Shown: positions 1-9,373, numbered from the stretch's first letter. The stretch: 64,000 nt of DNA from Streptomyces sp. WZ-12 (GCF_028898845.1 NZ_CP118574.1:4189001-4253000); one strand, 5' to 3'. The notes: generated by a model from the sequence alone, not told the origin. A program made the numbers and translations.

Positions 1-2
1 TG

Positions 3-221
3 GCCGCGCACGGCGCCGGCCTGGAGCTCGGGCACACCGGGGCGACCGGAGCGGCCATCCGCGACGCCGTCCAACGCCTGCTGAACGAACCGCGGTTCAC
101 CGCCCGCGCCACCGCGCTGCGCGACGAGACCCTCGCCCTGCCCACCCCCAACCAGCTCGTCCCCCGCCTGGAAGAGCTCACCGCACGGCACCGCACCGGC
201 GCCCCGCACGACCACCGCTGA
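3..221 (+). CDS. Glycosyltransferase, C-terminal fragment (cut by window edge)
   Basis: Open frame from the window edge giving 72 residues before a TGA. It contains the AAHGAGLEL element that closes the donor-binding half of GT1 natural-product glycosyltransferases and resembles the C-terminus of the next gene (AAHGAGLTT). The two are probably tandem paralogues that add deoxysugars to the peptide or to one another. The stop lies 41 bp before the next start, so they are likely co-transcribed. Nothing can be said about its N-terminal acceptor domain. Confidence 0.75.
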   Translation, partial: AAHGAGLELGHTGATGAAIRDAVQRLLNEPRFTARATALRDETLALPTPNQLVPRLEELTARHRTGAPHDHR

Positions 222-262
222 CGGCGCCCGCGGCGCCGACGAGGAGACGGATCCGACCCACC

Positions 263-1534
263 ATGCGCATTCTGTTCACCTGCTATCCCGAGCGCACCCA
301 CTTCCTGCTGATGGCACCGCTCGCCTGGGCGCTGCGCACCGCCGGACACGACGTGCGGGTGGCCTGCCAACCGAAGCTGGCCGGGGCCGTCACCCAGGCC
401 GGGCTCACCGCGGTGCCGGTCGGCAGCGACCGCGACCTGTGGCAGGTCGCCGGCCGGCTCAACGGCGCCGGCGCGCGGCTGGCGCCGGGCCTGGCCGAGC
501 CCTACGACGCCGCGGAGCGCGCGCCCGAGGACATCACCCTGGACTGGCTGCGGGACGCCTACCGCATCCGGGTCGCGGCCGCGCACAAGATGACCAATGC
601 GCCGCTGGCCGGTGCGCTCACCGAGTACGCCCGGCACTGGAAGCCCGACCTGGTGGTCTGGGAGCCGCTGACCTTCGCCGGCGCGATCGCGGCCGAGGCG
701 ACCGGCGCCGCGCACGCCCGGATGCTGATCGGCGCGGACGTGTACGGGATCGCCCGGCAGCACTTCCTGCGGCTGTCCGCGCGGCGGCCGGGCGGGGACG
801 CCGACGACCCGCTGGGCGCCTGGCTGGCCGGCTACGCCCGCCGAAACGGCGGGGAGTTCAGCGAGTCCCTGGTCACCGGCCAGTTCAGCATCGACCTGCT
901 GCCGCCGTCGCTCCAGGTCCATGCGCCCGGGCTCGACTACCGCTCGCTGCGGTTCACCCCCTACGGCGGGCCGGCCGTCGTCCCCCGCTGGCTGTGGGAG
1001 CCGCCGCAACGCCCCCGGGTGGCCCTGACGTTGGGGCTCACCGTCAGCGACCACGGCCTGCCCTACCCGGTCGACATCCAGGACGTCCTGGACTCCGTCG
1101 CCGACCTGGACATCGAGCTGGTGGCCACCGTCAGCGACGCGGCCCGGCAGCGCCTGGCGCGGGTCCCGGACAACGCCCGCCTGGTGCCGTACGTGCCGAT
1201 GCAGGCGCTGCTGCCGACCTGCTCGGCGGTCATCCACCACGCCGGGGTCGGCACCCTCACCACGGCGGCGTTCTACGGCGTGCCCCAGCTTGCGCTGCCC
1301 TGGGACGTGGACCAGCCGCTGCTGTCGGCGCGGCTGGCCGCGCACGGCGCCGGCCTCACCACGCACGCCACCCGGGCCACCGGGGAGAGCGTCCGGGCCG
1401 GTGTGCTCCGGCTGTTGGAGGACGCCGCCTTCCCGCAGCGGGCCCGGGAGCTGCGGGACGAGATGCTGGACGTGCCGCACGCCAACGCGGTGGCCCGGGA
1501 GTTGACGGAGCGGGTGGCCGCGGCGCGCGGCTGA
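263..1534 (+). CDS. Deoxysugar glycosyltransferase (GT1, EryCIII/DesVII-like)
   Basis: 423 residues, the normal length for actinomycete GT1 enzymes. The N-terminus MRILFTCYPERTHF is the first Rossmann strand of the acceptor domain. The donor half carries IHHAGVGTL and PWDVDQPLLSARLAAHGAG, the nucleotide-diphosphate-sugar signature near residues 320-370. It would transfer a dTDP-deoxysugar made by the sugar genes in this window. Some relatives need a P450-like partner protein, and none is visible here. The acceptor is unknown. A GC-rich inverted repeat follows the stop, and the next gene converges on it. Confidence 0.88.
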   Translation: MRILFTCYPERTHFLLMAPLAWALRTAGHDVRVACQPKLAGAVTQAGLTAVPVGSDRDLWQVAGRLNGAGARLAPGLAEPYDAAERAPEDITLDWLRDAYRIRVAAAHKMTNAPLAGALTEYARHWKPDLVVWEPLTFAGAIAAEATGAAHARMLIGADVYGIARQHFLRLSARRPGGDADDPLGAWLAGYARRNGGEFSESLVTGQFSIDLLPPSLQVHAPGLDYRSLRFTPYGGPAVVPRWLWEPPQRPRVALTLGLTVSDHGLPYPVDIQDVLDSVADLDIELVATVSDAARQRLARVPDNARLVPYVPMQALLPTCSAVIHHAGVGTLTTAAFYGVPQLALPWDVDQPLLSARLAAHGAGLTTHATRATGESVRAGVLRLLEDAAFPQRARELRDEMLDVPHANAVARELTERVAAARG

Positions 1535-1542
1535 GGAGGGTC

Positions 1543-1581
1543 AGGGCCGCGGGGCGGTGTCGGCGCCGCCCCGCCGGCCTC
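1543..1581. terminator. GC-rich hairpin between convergent genes
   Basis: GGGGCGG at 1551-1557 can pair with CCGCCCC at 1566-1572 across an 8-nt loop, with weaker pairing outside. It lies between the glycosyltransferase stop and the stop of the convergent membrane-protein gene, so a bidirectional terminator is plausible. There is no T-tract. Confidence 0.4.
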
Positions 1582-2284
1582 AGCGCTGCGTCGCGCGCCA
1601 GTACTGCCGCTTGTCCTTGTCGCGCACGACCACGCCGGCGTCCGCGAGTTCCCCGCGCAGCTCCCGGAGTTGGTCCAAGGACCCGGGCTTCTTCAGCAGC
1701 TCCTCGCGGGCCCGGAACAGCACGTGGGCCTGCGCGGGCAGCTTCCCGCTCTCCGGCACCCAGAGCTGGAACTCCTTCTTGTACGGGTCCTCCTCGGCCC
1801 ACTTGTAGCCGTGCGCGGCGAACGCCACCGCCAGCCGGCGGCGGTCCTGGTCGCAGTCCTCCCGGGCGAGTTCCTCGGTGCGGTGGCCGAGCAGCACCAG
1901 CTGCTTGCCGTCGAGGAAGGCCATGGCGACGTCGGCGCCGGCGTACTCCCGGGGCTCGCCCTTGCGTGTGAGGACGACGCGGTCGCCGTCGACGCTGACC
2001 GACAGCTCACTGAACTTGATGATCGCCCCGCCGATCAGCCCGATGAGGCCGCCCGCGGCCACCACCCCGATGGTGAGCCCGGGTTCGGGGATCGAGGACA
2101 GCAGCTTCGCCGGCCCCTGCATGGGCGCCCAGGGCAGCGTCACCAGCCACTTCGCGACGACCTTGAGCAGCCAGCCGAGCCCGGCCCCGATCAGCCCGAA
2201 CACCACGCAGACGAGCACTTGGCCCAGGATCGGCTCGGCGACCACCGTCGGCTGGTCGGTCTTCGGGTTCAGCTCTTTCGGCAC
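1580..2284 (-). CDS. YqeB-like membrane protein of unknown function
   Basis: 234 residues from a GTG start at 2284 with GGGAG upstream. The first ~100 residues hold two or three hydrophobic segments (LVCVVFGLIGAGLGWLL, TIGVVAAGGLIGLIGGAII). They are followed by a soluble half rich in charged residues with DRVVLTRKGEPREY and DKRQYWRATQR. The layout resembles the actinobacterial YqeB family, which has no assigned biochemical role. It is probably not a biosynthetic gene. It lies downstream of, and on the same strand as, the sensor kinase. Confidence 0.6.
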   Translation of the reverse strand: MPKELNPKTDQPTVVAEPILGQVLVCVVFGLIGAGLGWLLKVVAKWLVTLPWAPMQGPAKLLSSIPEPGLTIGVVAAGGLIGLIGGAIIKFSELSVSVDGDRVVLTRKGEPREYAGADVAMAFLDGKQLVLLGHRTEELAREDCDQDRRRLAVAFAAHGYKWAEEDPYKKEFQLWVPESGKLPAQAHVLFRAREELLKKPGSLDQLRELRGELADAGVVVRDKDKRQYWRATQR

Positions 2285-2427
2285 AGCTAGATCACTCCCA
2301 CTCGTTGCTCGGATACCCCGCGCGGGGGCGCCCCTTGACATCAGAAAAGTCCGTGCGTGAACGGCGCACGGCCGCACCGTCCGCACCGTCCGGCCGGGTC
2401 CGGCCCGGCGGCGGCTCCCGGCCGGCG

Positions 2428-3576
2428 CTACGCCTCCCGCGGCCACGGCAGCGCCGCCGTGACCTCCCAACCGCCGTCCGCGGCCGGGCCGTACTCCAGT
2501 CGCCCGCCGGCCAGCGCCACCCGCTCGGCCAGCCCCGCCAGCCCCTGCCCGGCGTCGCCCGCCGCCTGGCCGCCCGGCCGGCCGCCGGCCGCGGCGTTGA
2601 CCACCTCGACCCTGAGCCCCTCCCCCGCCCTGCCGGTCACCCCGACCCGCGCCGCCGCCCCGGGGGCGTGCTTGCGGACGTTGGTGAGCGCTTCCTGCAC
2701 GACCCGGTAGGCCGTGCGGCCGATCAGGTCGGGGGCGGCCTCCGGGATCTCCTTGAGCAGCCGTACCCGCATTCCCGCCGCACACGACTCTGCGACAAGC
2801 CGGTGCACGTCGGCCAGGGTCGGCTGGGGCAGTTCACCGGCCGGGGCCCGCAGCACGCCCAGCACCTGGCGCAGGTCCTGGAGCGCCTGGTGCGCGCTCT
2901 CCCGGATCACCCCCGCGGCCCGGGCGACGTCCGCGCTGGGGGCGTCGGGGCGGTACTCCAGGGCGCCGGCGTGCAGCGCCAGCAGCGAGAGCCGGTGGCC
3001 CAGCACGTCGTGCATCTCCCGGGCCACCTCCTCCCGGGCCCGCAACTGGACCTGTTCGGCGCGCAGCGCGGCCTCCGCCGCGACCTGCACCAGCAGCTTC
3101 CGCCGGTGGTGGATGAAGAGCCCCCAACCGACCGCGCCGGCCTGGACGATGGTGCCGAAGAGGAAGAAGTGGAAGGCCGGCAGGCCCGCGTCGGGTCGGA
3201 TGAAGACATCGGAGACGACCGGCAGCAGGCTGGCCGTGTAGACCACCGCGGTGGTCCGCGGCGAGCGGTGGACGGCGACCGAGAACAGCGCGACCAGCAT
3301 CGCGCCGGCGACCATCTCGAACAGCACCGAGAGGCCGATCAGCACGAAGGCGACCTCGACCGGCTTGCGCCGGCGCAGCCACAGCAGGACGCAGCCGAAC
3401 ACCCCGGCCAGTTGCTCGACGTACCACCAGTTGACGCCGAGCCCGGGATCGGCCTGCCCCCGGCCCTTCGCGGAGAGGACGCCGTAGGCCACCGCAAGCA
3501 GGAACAGCGCGGTGTCCACGGTCCAGTCCCGTGGACTCCGCCGGACGGGCACGGAAGCGGTCACGGAGTCGGGCAC
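2428..3576 (-). CDS. Sensor histidine kinase (NarL/DesK-type, HisKA_3)
   Basis: 382 residues from the first of three clustered GTG codons. The N-terminal ~150 residues are hydrophobic membrane segments. Next comes EMHDVLGHRLSLLALHAG (phospho-acceptor His of a HisKA_3 dimerisation domain, about residue 205), then an ATPase domain with N-box QEALTNVRKHAPG and G-box GQGLAGLAERVALAGG. Such kinases are normally paired with a LuxR-type response regulator. None lies on either side: the neighbours are the YqeB-like gene and the divergent HpaB-type gene. It may control the cluster or be an unrelated orphan. Confidence 0.85.
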   Translation of the reverse strand: MPDSVTASVPVRRSPRDWTVDTALFLLAVAYGVLSAKGRGQADPGLGVNWWYVEQLAGVFGCVLLWLRRRKPVEVAFVLIGLSVLFEMVAGAMLVALFSVAVHRSPRTTAVVYTASLLPVVSDVFIRPDAGLPAFHFFLFGTIVQAGAVGWGLFIHHRRKLLVQVAAEAALRAEQVQLRAREEVAREMHDVLGHRLSLLALHAGALEYRPDAPSADVARAAGVIRESAHQALQDLRQVLGVLRAPAGELPQPTLADVHRLVAESCAAGMRVRLLKEIPEAAPDLIGRTAYRVVQEALTNVRKHAPGAAARVGVTGRAGEGLRVEVVNAAAGGRPGGQAAGDAGQGLAGLAERVALAGGRLEYGPAADGGWEVTAALPWPREA

Positions 3577-3945
3577 GCTTCGGACTTTACCGGCGTGATC
3601 CCTTCCCGAGGACGGGTCGGGCGGTGGACGATACCTTGGTCGGACCGTCGGAGACTTTAGTCTCGGGCAGCTCTCCGGGGCGGCCTCGCCGACGCCCGGC
3701 CCCGTCTCGCCGGCGGGACGGGCCGGCCTCTTGCCGGAGCGGCCCGGCGGAGGGTTTCCGCTCTCGTTCCGCTCCCGGTTCCCGACCCGTGGCGCGCCCC
3801 ACCAGGACCCCATGTCCGGTGCGGCGGCCGGCCGTTGTGCGCCAGCCGCCCGCCACGGGTGTCCACCGCCCGGATGCTCCCCCATGCCCCGCCGCCGAGG
3901 CAGCCGCCGCAGGCCGGCTGCCCTTTTCCGCGAGAGAAGGCCGAG
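3577..3945. promoter_or_regulatory. Divergent intergenic region with inverted repeat
   Basis: 369 bp between the kinase and the HpaB-type gene, which start in opposite directions, so promoters for both should lie here. The one clear element is a perfect inverted repeat GAGACTTTAGTCTC at 3651-3664, a possible operator. AGAAGG at 3935-3940 is the ribosome-binding site that supports the TTG start at 3946. I see no convincing -35/-10 pair. Confidence 0.35.
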
Positions 3946-5508
3946 TTGACCACAGCGCCAGGTCCGAACAAGGACGTACACAACGGTTCCCGTCCAATGA
4001 CCGGTGCCAGCTACCTGGAGTCCCTGCGGGACGGGCGCGAGGTCTACCTCCACGGCGAACGGGTCGCGGACGTCACCACGCACCCCGGGTTCCGCAACAG
4101 CGCCCGCTCGCTCGCGCAGCTCTACGACGTGCTGCACGCGCCGGAGTCCCGCGGCGTGCTGGCCGTCCCCACCGACACCGGCAACGGCGGCTTCACCCAC
4201 CCGTTCTTCAAGACCGCCAGGAGCTCCGAGGACCTCCTCGCCGCCCGCGACGCGATCGTCGCCTGGCAGCGCCTGGTGTACGGCTGGATGGGCCGCACCC
4301 CGGACTACAAGGCCGCGTTCTTCGGGACGTTGCAGGCCAACGCGGACTTCTACGGGCCGTTCAAGGACAACGCACTTCAGTGGTACCGCCGGGCCCAGGA
4401 GCAGGTGCTCTTCTTCAACCACGCGATCGTCCACCCGCCGGTGGACCGCGACCGGCCCGCCGACCGGACCGCCGACGTCTGCGTGCACGTGGAGGAGGAG
4501 ACCGACGCCGGGCTGGTGGTGTCCGGCGCCAAGGTCGTGGCGACGTCCTCGGCGCTGACCAACGCCAACCTCATCGCGCACATGGGCCTGCCGCTGCGGG
4601 ACAAGCGGTTCGGCGCGATGTTCACGGTCCCGATGAACGCCCCCGGCCTGAAGCTGTTCTGCCGCACCTCCTACGAGATGCACGCCGCCCTGCTGGGCAG
4701 CCCCTTCGACTACCCGCTCTCCAGCCGGCTGGACGAGAACGACTCGATCATGGTCCTGGACCGGGTGCTGGTCCCCTGGGAGAACGTGTTCGCCTACGAC
4801 GCGGTGTCGGCCAACGCGTTCGCTACCCGCTCCGGCTTCCTGGAGCGCTTCACCTTCCACGGCTGCACCCGGCTCGCGGTGAAGCTGGACTTCATCGCCG
4901 GGTGCCTGCTGAAGGCCGTCGAGGTCACCGGCACCTCCGGCTTCCGCGGCGTCCAGGCGCAGATCGGCGAGGTGCTCAACTGGCGCGACATGTTCTGGGG
5001 CATGTCCGACGCGATGGCGAAGTCGCCCACCCCGTGGCTGGGCGGCGCCGTCCAGCCCAACCTCAACTACGGCCTGGCGTACCGGACGTTCATGGGCATC
5101 GGCTATCCGCGGATCAAGGAGATCATCCAGCAGACCGTCGGCAGCGGCCTGATCTACCTCAACTCGCACTCCAGCGACTGGCAGAACCCGCAGATCCGCC
5201 CGTACCTGGACCGCTATCTGCGCGGCTCGCGCGGCGTCGAGGCGGTGGACCGGGTCAAGCTCCTGAAGCTGCTGTGGGACGCGGTCGGCACCGAGTTCGC
5301 CGGCCGGCACGAGCTGTACGAGCGGAACTACGGCGGCGACCACGAGGGCATCCGGGTGCAGACCCTGCTGAGCTACCAGGCGCGCGGCCAGGCCGACTCC
5401 CTCAAGGGGTTCGCGGACCAGTGCCTGTCCGAGTACGACCTCGACGGCTGGACCCGGCCGGACCTGTTCGGCCCGGAGGACCTGCCGCGCCTGGCCACCG
5501 GGGGCTGA
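3946..5508 (+). CDS. HpaB-type flavin-dependent aromatic hydroxylase
   Basis: 520 residues from TTG (AGAAGG five bases upstream); an ATG at 3997 is the alternative. Size and sequence fit the 4-hydroxyphenylacetate 3-monooxygenase large-component family, including SgcC (beta-tyrosine 3-hydroxylase) and Sam5 (4-coumarate 3-hydroxylase). Family-like stretches include [15 protein letters not shown] near the start, [10 protein letters not shown], and VLVPWENVF before the C-terminal helical domain. These enzymes use FADH2 supplied by a separate reductase, and no reductase gene is in the window. With the MIO enzyme at 30966 it probably turns a tyrosine-derived phenol into a catechol. Whether the substrate is free or carrier-bound is unknown. 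It is first gene of the 3.9-7.5 kb block. Confidence 0.88.
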   Translation: MTTAPGPNKDVHNGSRPMTGASYLESLRDGREVYLHGERVADVTTHPGFRNSARSLAQLYDVLHAPESRGVLAVPTDTGNGGFTHPFFKTARSSEDLLAARDAIVAWQRLVYGWMGRTPDYKAAFFGTLQANADFYGPFKDNALQWYRRAQEQVLFFNHAIVHPPVDRDRPADRTADVCVHVEEETDAGLVVSGAKVVATSSALTNANLIAHMGLPLRDKRFGAMFTVPMNAPGLKLFCRTSYEMHAALLGSPFDYPLSSRLDENDSIMVLDRVLVPWENVFAYDAVSANAFATRSGFLERFTFHGCTRLAVKLDFIAGCLLKAVEVTGTSGFRGVQAQIGEVLNWRDMFWGMSDAMAKSPTPWLGGAVQPNLNYGLAYRTFMGIGYPRIKEIIQQTVGSGLIYLNSHSSDWQNPQIRPYLDRYLRGSRGVEAVDRVKLLKLLWDAVGTEFAGRHELYERNYGGDHEGIRVQTLLSYQARGQADSLKGFADQCLSEYDLDGWTRPDLFGPEDLPRLATGG

Positions 5509-5512
5509 CGCG

Positions 5513-6541
5513 GTGACCGCGCAACCGCTCCAGGGCATCCTCGCCACGGTGGGCAGCACCCCGCTGGTGGAACTCACCCAGTTCACCGCGGCGTACGACC
5601 TCCCCTTCCGGGTGTTCGCCAAGGTCGAGCGCTTCAACCCCGGCGGCAGCATCAAGGACCGCTCGGCGCTCAGCATGCTGCGCGAGGCCCTGCGCACCGG
5701 CGAGGTGGTCCCCGGCCGGACCACGGTGATCGAGTCCAGCTCCGGCAACCTCGCCATCGGCATCGCCCAGATCTGCTGCTACTACGGGCTGCGGTTCGTC
5801 TGCGTCGTGGACGCCCGCACCACCGAGCAGAACCTGGCGATCCTGCGCGCCTACCGCGCCGAGGTCGAGGTGGTCACCGAGCCCGACCCGGCGTCCGGCG
5901 AGTACCTGCCGCAACGGCTGCGCCGGGTGGCGCAGTTGGCCGCGGCGCTGCCCGACTCCTACGTGCCGGGCCAGTACGGCAACCCGTTCAACCCCCGGGC
6001 GCACCTGGAGACCATGGGCGAGATCGACCGGGCCCTGGACGGCGCGGTGGACTACCTGTTCTGCGCGGCCGGCACCACGGGCACGCTGAACGGCTGCGCC
6101 GCGTACGTACGGCAGCACGCCCTGCCGACGACGGTGGTCGCGGTGGACGCGGTGGGCAGCCGGATCTTCGGCTCGCCGGTGGCCTGCCCCCGGCTCATCC
6201 CCGGGCACGGCGCCGCCGTGGTGCCGGCGCTCTTCGACCCCACGGCCGCCGACCGCGTGGTGCACGTCGGCGACCTGGAGGCGGTGGTCGGCTGCCGGCG
6301 GCTGGTGCGGCACGAGGCGCTGCTCGCCGGCGGCTCCTCCGGCGCCCTGGTCGCCGCGCTGACCAAGAGCGCGCCGGACATCCCGCCCGGGGCCTCCTGC
6401 GTGCTGGTGCTGCCGGACGGCGGCGACCGCTATCTCGACACCATCTACTCCGACGCCTGGGTGCGTCACCACTTCGGCGAGGTCGCGCACCTGTGGGCGG
6501 AACCGGCCTCGCCCGACGCGAAGGAGACCGTCCCTTGCTGA
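5513..6541 (+). CDS. sbnA-like: SbnA-like PLP synthase for 2,3-diaminopropionate
   Basis: 342 residues, GTG start four bases after the hydroxylase stop. It belongs to the cysteine synthase/OASS fold: GGSIKDRSA carries the PLP lysine and SSSGNLAIG the substrate loop. In the SbnA family the enzyme condenses O-phosphoserine with glutamate to N-(1-amino-1-carboxyl-2-ethyl)-glutamate. The immediately overlapping SbnB-like gene favours that role over cysteine synthesis. The pair supplies L-2,3-diaminopropionate, as in staphyloferrin B, viomycin and zwittermicin pathways. It overlaps the next gene by 7 bp. Confidence 0.85.
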   Translation: MTAQPLQGILATVGSTPLVELTQFTAAYDLPFRVFAKVERFNPGGSIKDRSALSMLREALRTGEVVPGRTTVIESSSGNLAIGIAQICCYYGLRFVCVVDARTTEQNLAILRAYRAEVEVVTEPDPASGEYLPQRLRRVAQLAAALPDSYVPGQYGNPFNPRAHLETMGEIDRALDGAVDYLFCAAGTTGTLNGCAAYVRQHALPTTVVAVDAVGSRIFGSPVACPRLIPGHGAAVVPALFDPTAADRVVHVGDLEAVVGCRRLVRHEALLAGGSSGALVAALTKSAPDIPPGASCVLVLPDGGDRYLDTIYSDAWVRHHFGEVAHLWAEPASPDAKETVPC

Positions 6542-7524
6542 TCATCCGCCATGCCGAGGTCGCCGACCTCCTGCGGGGCCAGGAGCAGCACGTGCTGTCC
6601 CTGGTGGGCGAGACCTACCGCCTGCACGACGAGGGCCGCACCGCCCTGCCGCACTCGGTGTTCCTGCGCTTCCCTGACCGCCCTCGGGACCGGATCATCG
6701 GCCTGCCCGCCTACGTGGGCGGCACCGACGCCGCCGCCGGGATGAAGTGGATCGCCAGCTTCCCCGGCAACGTCGCCGACGGCCGGGCCCGCGCCAGCGC
6801 CGCCATGCTGCTGAACTCCATGGCGGACGGGACCCCCGAGGCGCTCGTCGAGGCGTCACTGATCTCGGCCCAACGCACCGCGGCCTCCGCCGCGTTGGCC
6901 GCCGCCCGCCTCGTCACCGACCCGGCGCCGCGCGGCCTGGCCCTGATCGGCACCGGCCCGATCAACCACGAGGTGCTGCGCTTCACCAAGGCCCAACTCC
7001 CCTCCCTGCGCGAGGCGGTGGTCTTCGACCTGGACCCGGCGCGGGCCGCGGTCTTCGCCGACCGGGCCGGGGAGCTGGCGCCCGACGTCACCGTCACCGT
7101 CGCCGACCGGGCGGAACAGGCCCTCGGCGCCCACCCGTTGGTCTCCCTGGCGACCTCCGCGGGCGAACCCCACCTGGACCTGGCCGCCTGCCAGCCGGGC
7201 GCGACCGTGCTGCACGTCTCGCTCCGCGACCTGACCGTCGAGGCGGTCCTCGGCGCCCAGAACGTGGTCGACGACGCGGACCACGTGTGCCGCGAGCGCA
7301 CCAGCCTCCACCTGGCCGAACTGGCCACCGGGAACCGGGACTTCATCGACGCGCCGCTGGGCGCCCTGCTGCGCGGCACCGCCGCGTTCCGCCGGGACCC
7401 GCAGCGGACCGCGGTCTTCTCCCCCTTCGGCCTCGGCGTCCTCGACCTCGCCCTGGCCCGCTGGGTCCGCGACCGGGCCCGGGCGGACGGCCTGGGCACC
7501 CGCATCGAGGGCTTCCTGCCGTAG
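6535..7524 (+). CDS. sbnB-like: SbnB-like dehydrogenase for 2,3-diaminopropionate
   Basis: 329 residues from a TTG with AAGGAG eight bases upstream, overlapping the sbnA-like stop. It is an ornithine cyclodeaminase/mu-crystallin fold: MKWIASFPGN near residue 75 and the nucleotide-binding GLALIGTGPINHEV near 140. In the SbnB family NAD-dependent oxidative hydrolysis of the SbnA product releases L-2,3-diaminopropionate and 2-oxoglutarate. The partner gene makes this more likely than proline formation from ornithine. The block ends at the strong hairpin just downstream. Confidence 0.87.
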   Translation: MLIIRHAEVADLLRGQEQHVLSLVGETYRLHDEGRTALPHSVFLRFPDRPRDRIIGLPAYVGGTDAAAGMKWIASFPGNVADGRARASAAMLLNSMADGTPEALVEASLISAQRTAASAALAAARLVTDPAPRGLALIGTGPINHEVLRFTKAQLPSLREAVVFDLDPARAAVFADRAGELAPDVTVTVADRAEQALGAHPLVSLATSAGEPHLDLAACQPGATVLHVSLRDLTVEAVLGAQNVVDDADHVCRERTSLHLAELATGNRDFIDAPLGALLRGTAAFRRDPQRTAVFSPFGLGVLDLALARWVRDRARADGLGTRIEGFLP

Positions 7525-7535
7525 CCGCCCACCGC

Positions 7536-7589
7536 AACGCCGACTGCCGTGCCCCCGTCCACGTCATGGGGGGCACGGCAGTCGGCGTT
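7536..7589. terminator. Bidirectional terminator, 21-bp perfect stem
   Basis: The arm at 7536-7556 (AACGCCGACTG...) is the exact reverse complement of 7569-7589, around a 12-nt loop. It sits between the convergent sbnB-like and Gfo/Idh genes and should stop transcription from both sides. Confidence 0.8.
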
Positions 7590-7616
7590 CGGGCCGGTGC
7601 GTCCCGGCCGCGGCGG

Positions 7617-8609
7617 TCAGATCTCCACCAGCAGCGCGTTCCGGCGGATCTCCTCGATCAGCGCGGCCTGCCGCAGCGAGCCCTCCTGCTGCTCGGTGAC
7701 GTCCCGCTCGCCGAGCACCGCACCGACGAAGGCGTCGATCACGTTGGCGAACTGGTGGTCGGCGGGCAGCACGAACTGCTCGGCGTGGTCCTGCCGTTCG
7801 ATCCGCATCACGGGCTGGTAGGTCTCCGGCGGGGTGAACGCCCGGTCCAGGGTGAGGCGTCCGGTGCTGCCGGAGAGGCTGTAGGTGTTGCGGTAGGAGT
7901 GCTCCATGCCGAACGTCAGGTGGGCCGGAACGCCCTGGGGCGTGCAGAGCAGCACGCTGCCGGACATCACCACGCCGCGCTCCCGGTCGTGCCGGAACAC
8001 CGCGCCGGCGACCCGCAGTTCGCTGCCGAGGAAGAACTGCGCCGCGCGCACCGGGTAGCCACCGAAGTCCAGGAAGGCGCCGCCGCCGACGTCGCGCTGG
8101 TAGCGGATGTCGCCCACCGGCTTCGGCGGGATGGTGAACGCGCTGGAGAAGCCGCGCAGTTCGCCGATGGCGTCCTCGGCCAGGGCCTTGTGCACGGCGG
8201 TGTGCTGGGAGTGGTAGAGGAACATGTAGTTCTCCAGCAGCACCAGGCCCCGCTCGCGGGCCCGGGCCAGCAGCCGCCGGGTGTCCTCGTGGCCGGCCGT
8301 CAGCGGCTTCTCGACCAGGACGTGCTTGCCCGCGTCCAGGGCCCGTTCGACCCATGCGGCGTGCAGCAGGCCGGGCAGCGGGATGTAGACGGCGTCGACG
8401 TCGTCCCGGTCCAACAGGGCGTCGTAGCCTTCCAGCGGCGCGCCGCCGAACCGGTCGGTGAACCGCGCAGCGGACCGCCGCTCCCGGCTGGCGACCGCCG
8501 TGATCCGCACCGCGCGGTTGCCCTCCATCGCCGGGAGGGTCCGCCGCCAGGCGATGTCCGCACACCCCATGACCCCGATGCGCAGTCGATCGCTCGTGCT
8601 CTTAAACAT
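7617..8609 (-). CDS. Gfo/Idh/MocA oxidoreductase, probable dNDP-sugar 3-ketoreductase
   Basis: 330 residues. RIGVMGCADIAWRR is the NAD(P)-binding start and LVEKPLTA carries the EKP motif whose Lys is catalytic in this family. Members such as OleW and UrdT reduce the 3-keto group left by the 2,3-dehydratase, giving 2,6-dideoxyhexoses. It sits in one leftward block with that dehydratase, an aminotransferase and an epimerase, so a sugar role is likely. Because an aminotransferase is also present, the cluster may make both a 3-hydroxy and a 3-amino sugar, or this enzyme may act at another position. Confidence 0.8.
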   Translation of the reverse strand: MFKSTSDRLRIGVMGCADIAWRRTLPAMEGNRAVRITAVASRERRSAARFTDRFGGAPLEGYDALLDRDDVDAVYIPLPGLLHAAWVERALDAGKHVLVEKPLTAGHEDTRRLLARARERGLVLLENYMFLYHSQHTAVHKALAEDAIGELRGFSSAFTIPPKPVGDIRYQRDVGGGAFLDFGGYPVRAAQFFLGSELRVAGAVFRHDRERGVVMSGSVLLCTPQGVPAHLTFGMEHSYRNTYSLSGSTGRLTLDRAFTPPETYQPVMRIERQDHAEQFVLPADHQFANVIDAFVGAVLGERDVTEQQEGSLRQAALIEEIRRNALLVEI

Positions 8610-8682
8610 GTGGGAGAACTCCGCTCAGCGTGGGAAGCGTGGGATGGGAAGAAGGGGAGCGCATCGCCCGCGCCGCGGGGCG

Positions 8683-9309
8683 TCAGGCGTCGGCCGAGCG
8701 CTTTCCCAGCGCCGCGTAGTGGGCCAGGCACTCCTCATAGGTGGGAAGCAGCCCCTGTGCGACCGCCTCGGCCAGGGTGGGCGCCGAGGCGTCCTTCTCC
8801 GACATGACCGGCGGTTCGGTGAGGCCCCAGGGGATGCCGATGTCCGGGTCCAGGGGGTTGACTTCGATCATCGTGCCGGGGACGTACGCCGTTGAGCACA
8901 GGTAGTTCATGCAGGCGTTGTCGGTGAGGGTCAGGAAGGCGTGGCCGATGCCGTCGGCCAGGTACACCGCGGTGCCCGACTCCTCGTCCTGCGGCGTCAC
9001 GTCGTAGGCGCCGAAGGTGGGCGAGCCGACCCGCAGGTCCACCGCGACGTCCAGCACCGCGCCGCGCACGCAGGTGACCAACTTGGCCTGGCCGGGCGGC
9101 AGGAAGGTGCTGTGGATGCCGCGCATGGTGTTCCGGCGGCTGACGGAGTAGTTCGCCTGCCCGACGGTGAAGGGATAGCCGATGATCTCCGTGAGCGTCT
9201 CGGCCCGGAACGCCTCGAAGAACGAACCGCGCAGGTCCGGGATCCTGTTGGGGACGATGCGATACGCCCCCTTGATTGACATTTCGGTAACTCGTGCCGC
9301 ATCAAACAT
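8683..9309 (-). CDS. dTDP-4-keto-6-deoxyhexose 3,5-epimerase-type enzyme (copy 1)
   Basis: 208 residues, RmlC/EvaD cupin family. RGIHS holds the catalytic His, STAYVPGT the partner Tyr, and GIGHAFLTL is a core strand. It epimerises a 4-keto sugar nucleotide at C5 (and/or C3), giving the L-series. A second homologue lies at 36171, so either two sugars are made or the copies differ in position specificity. ATG at 9309 is used; an internal ATG at 9282 would give 199 residues and neither has a strong ribosome-binding site. Confidence 0.87.
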   Translation of the reverse strand: MFDAARVTEMSIKGAYRIVPNRIPDLRGSFFEAFRAETLTEIIGYPFTVGQANYSVSRRNTMRGIHSTFLPPGQAKLVTCVRGAVLDVAVDLRVGSPTFGAYDVTPQDEESGTAVYLADGIGHAFLTLTDNACMNYLCSTAYVPGTMIEVNPLDPDIGIPWGLTEPPVMSEKDASAPTLAEAVAQGLLPTYEECLAHYAALGKRSADA

Positions 9310-9373
9310 GGCCCACCGCTCTGAAGGGGTCGCTAGGTGTCGAAACGCTACGCATCGCCCGGCCGCCGCCCGC

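Noticed and set aside
5513..7524. Cysteine synthase and ornithine cyclodeaminase as primary metabolism
   Set aside because: The overlapping pair inside an NRPS cluster matches SbnA/SbnB; isolated housekeeping copies would not be arranged this way.
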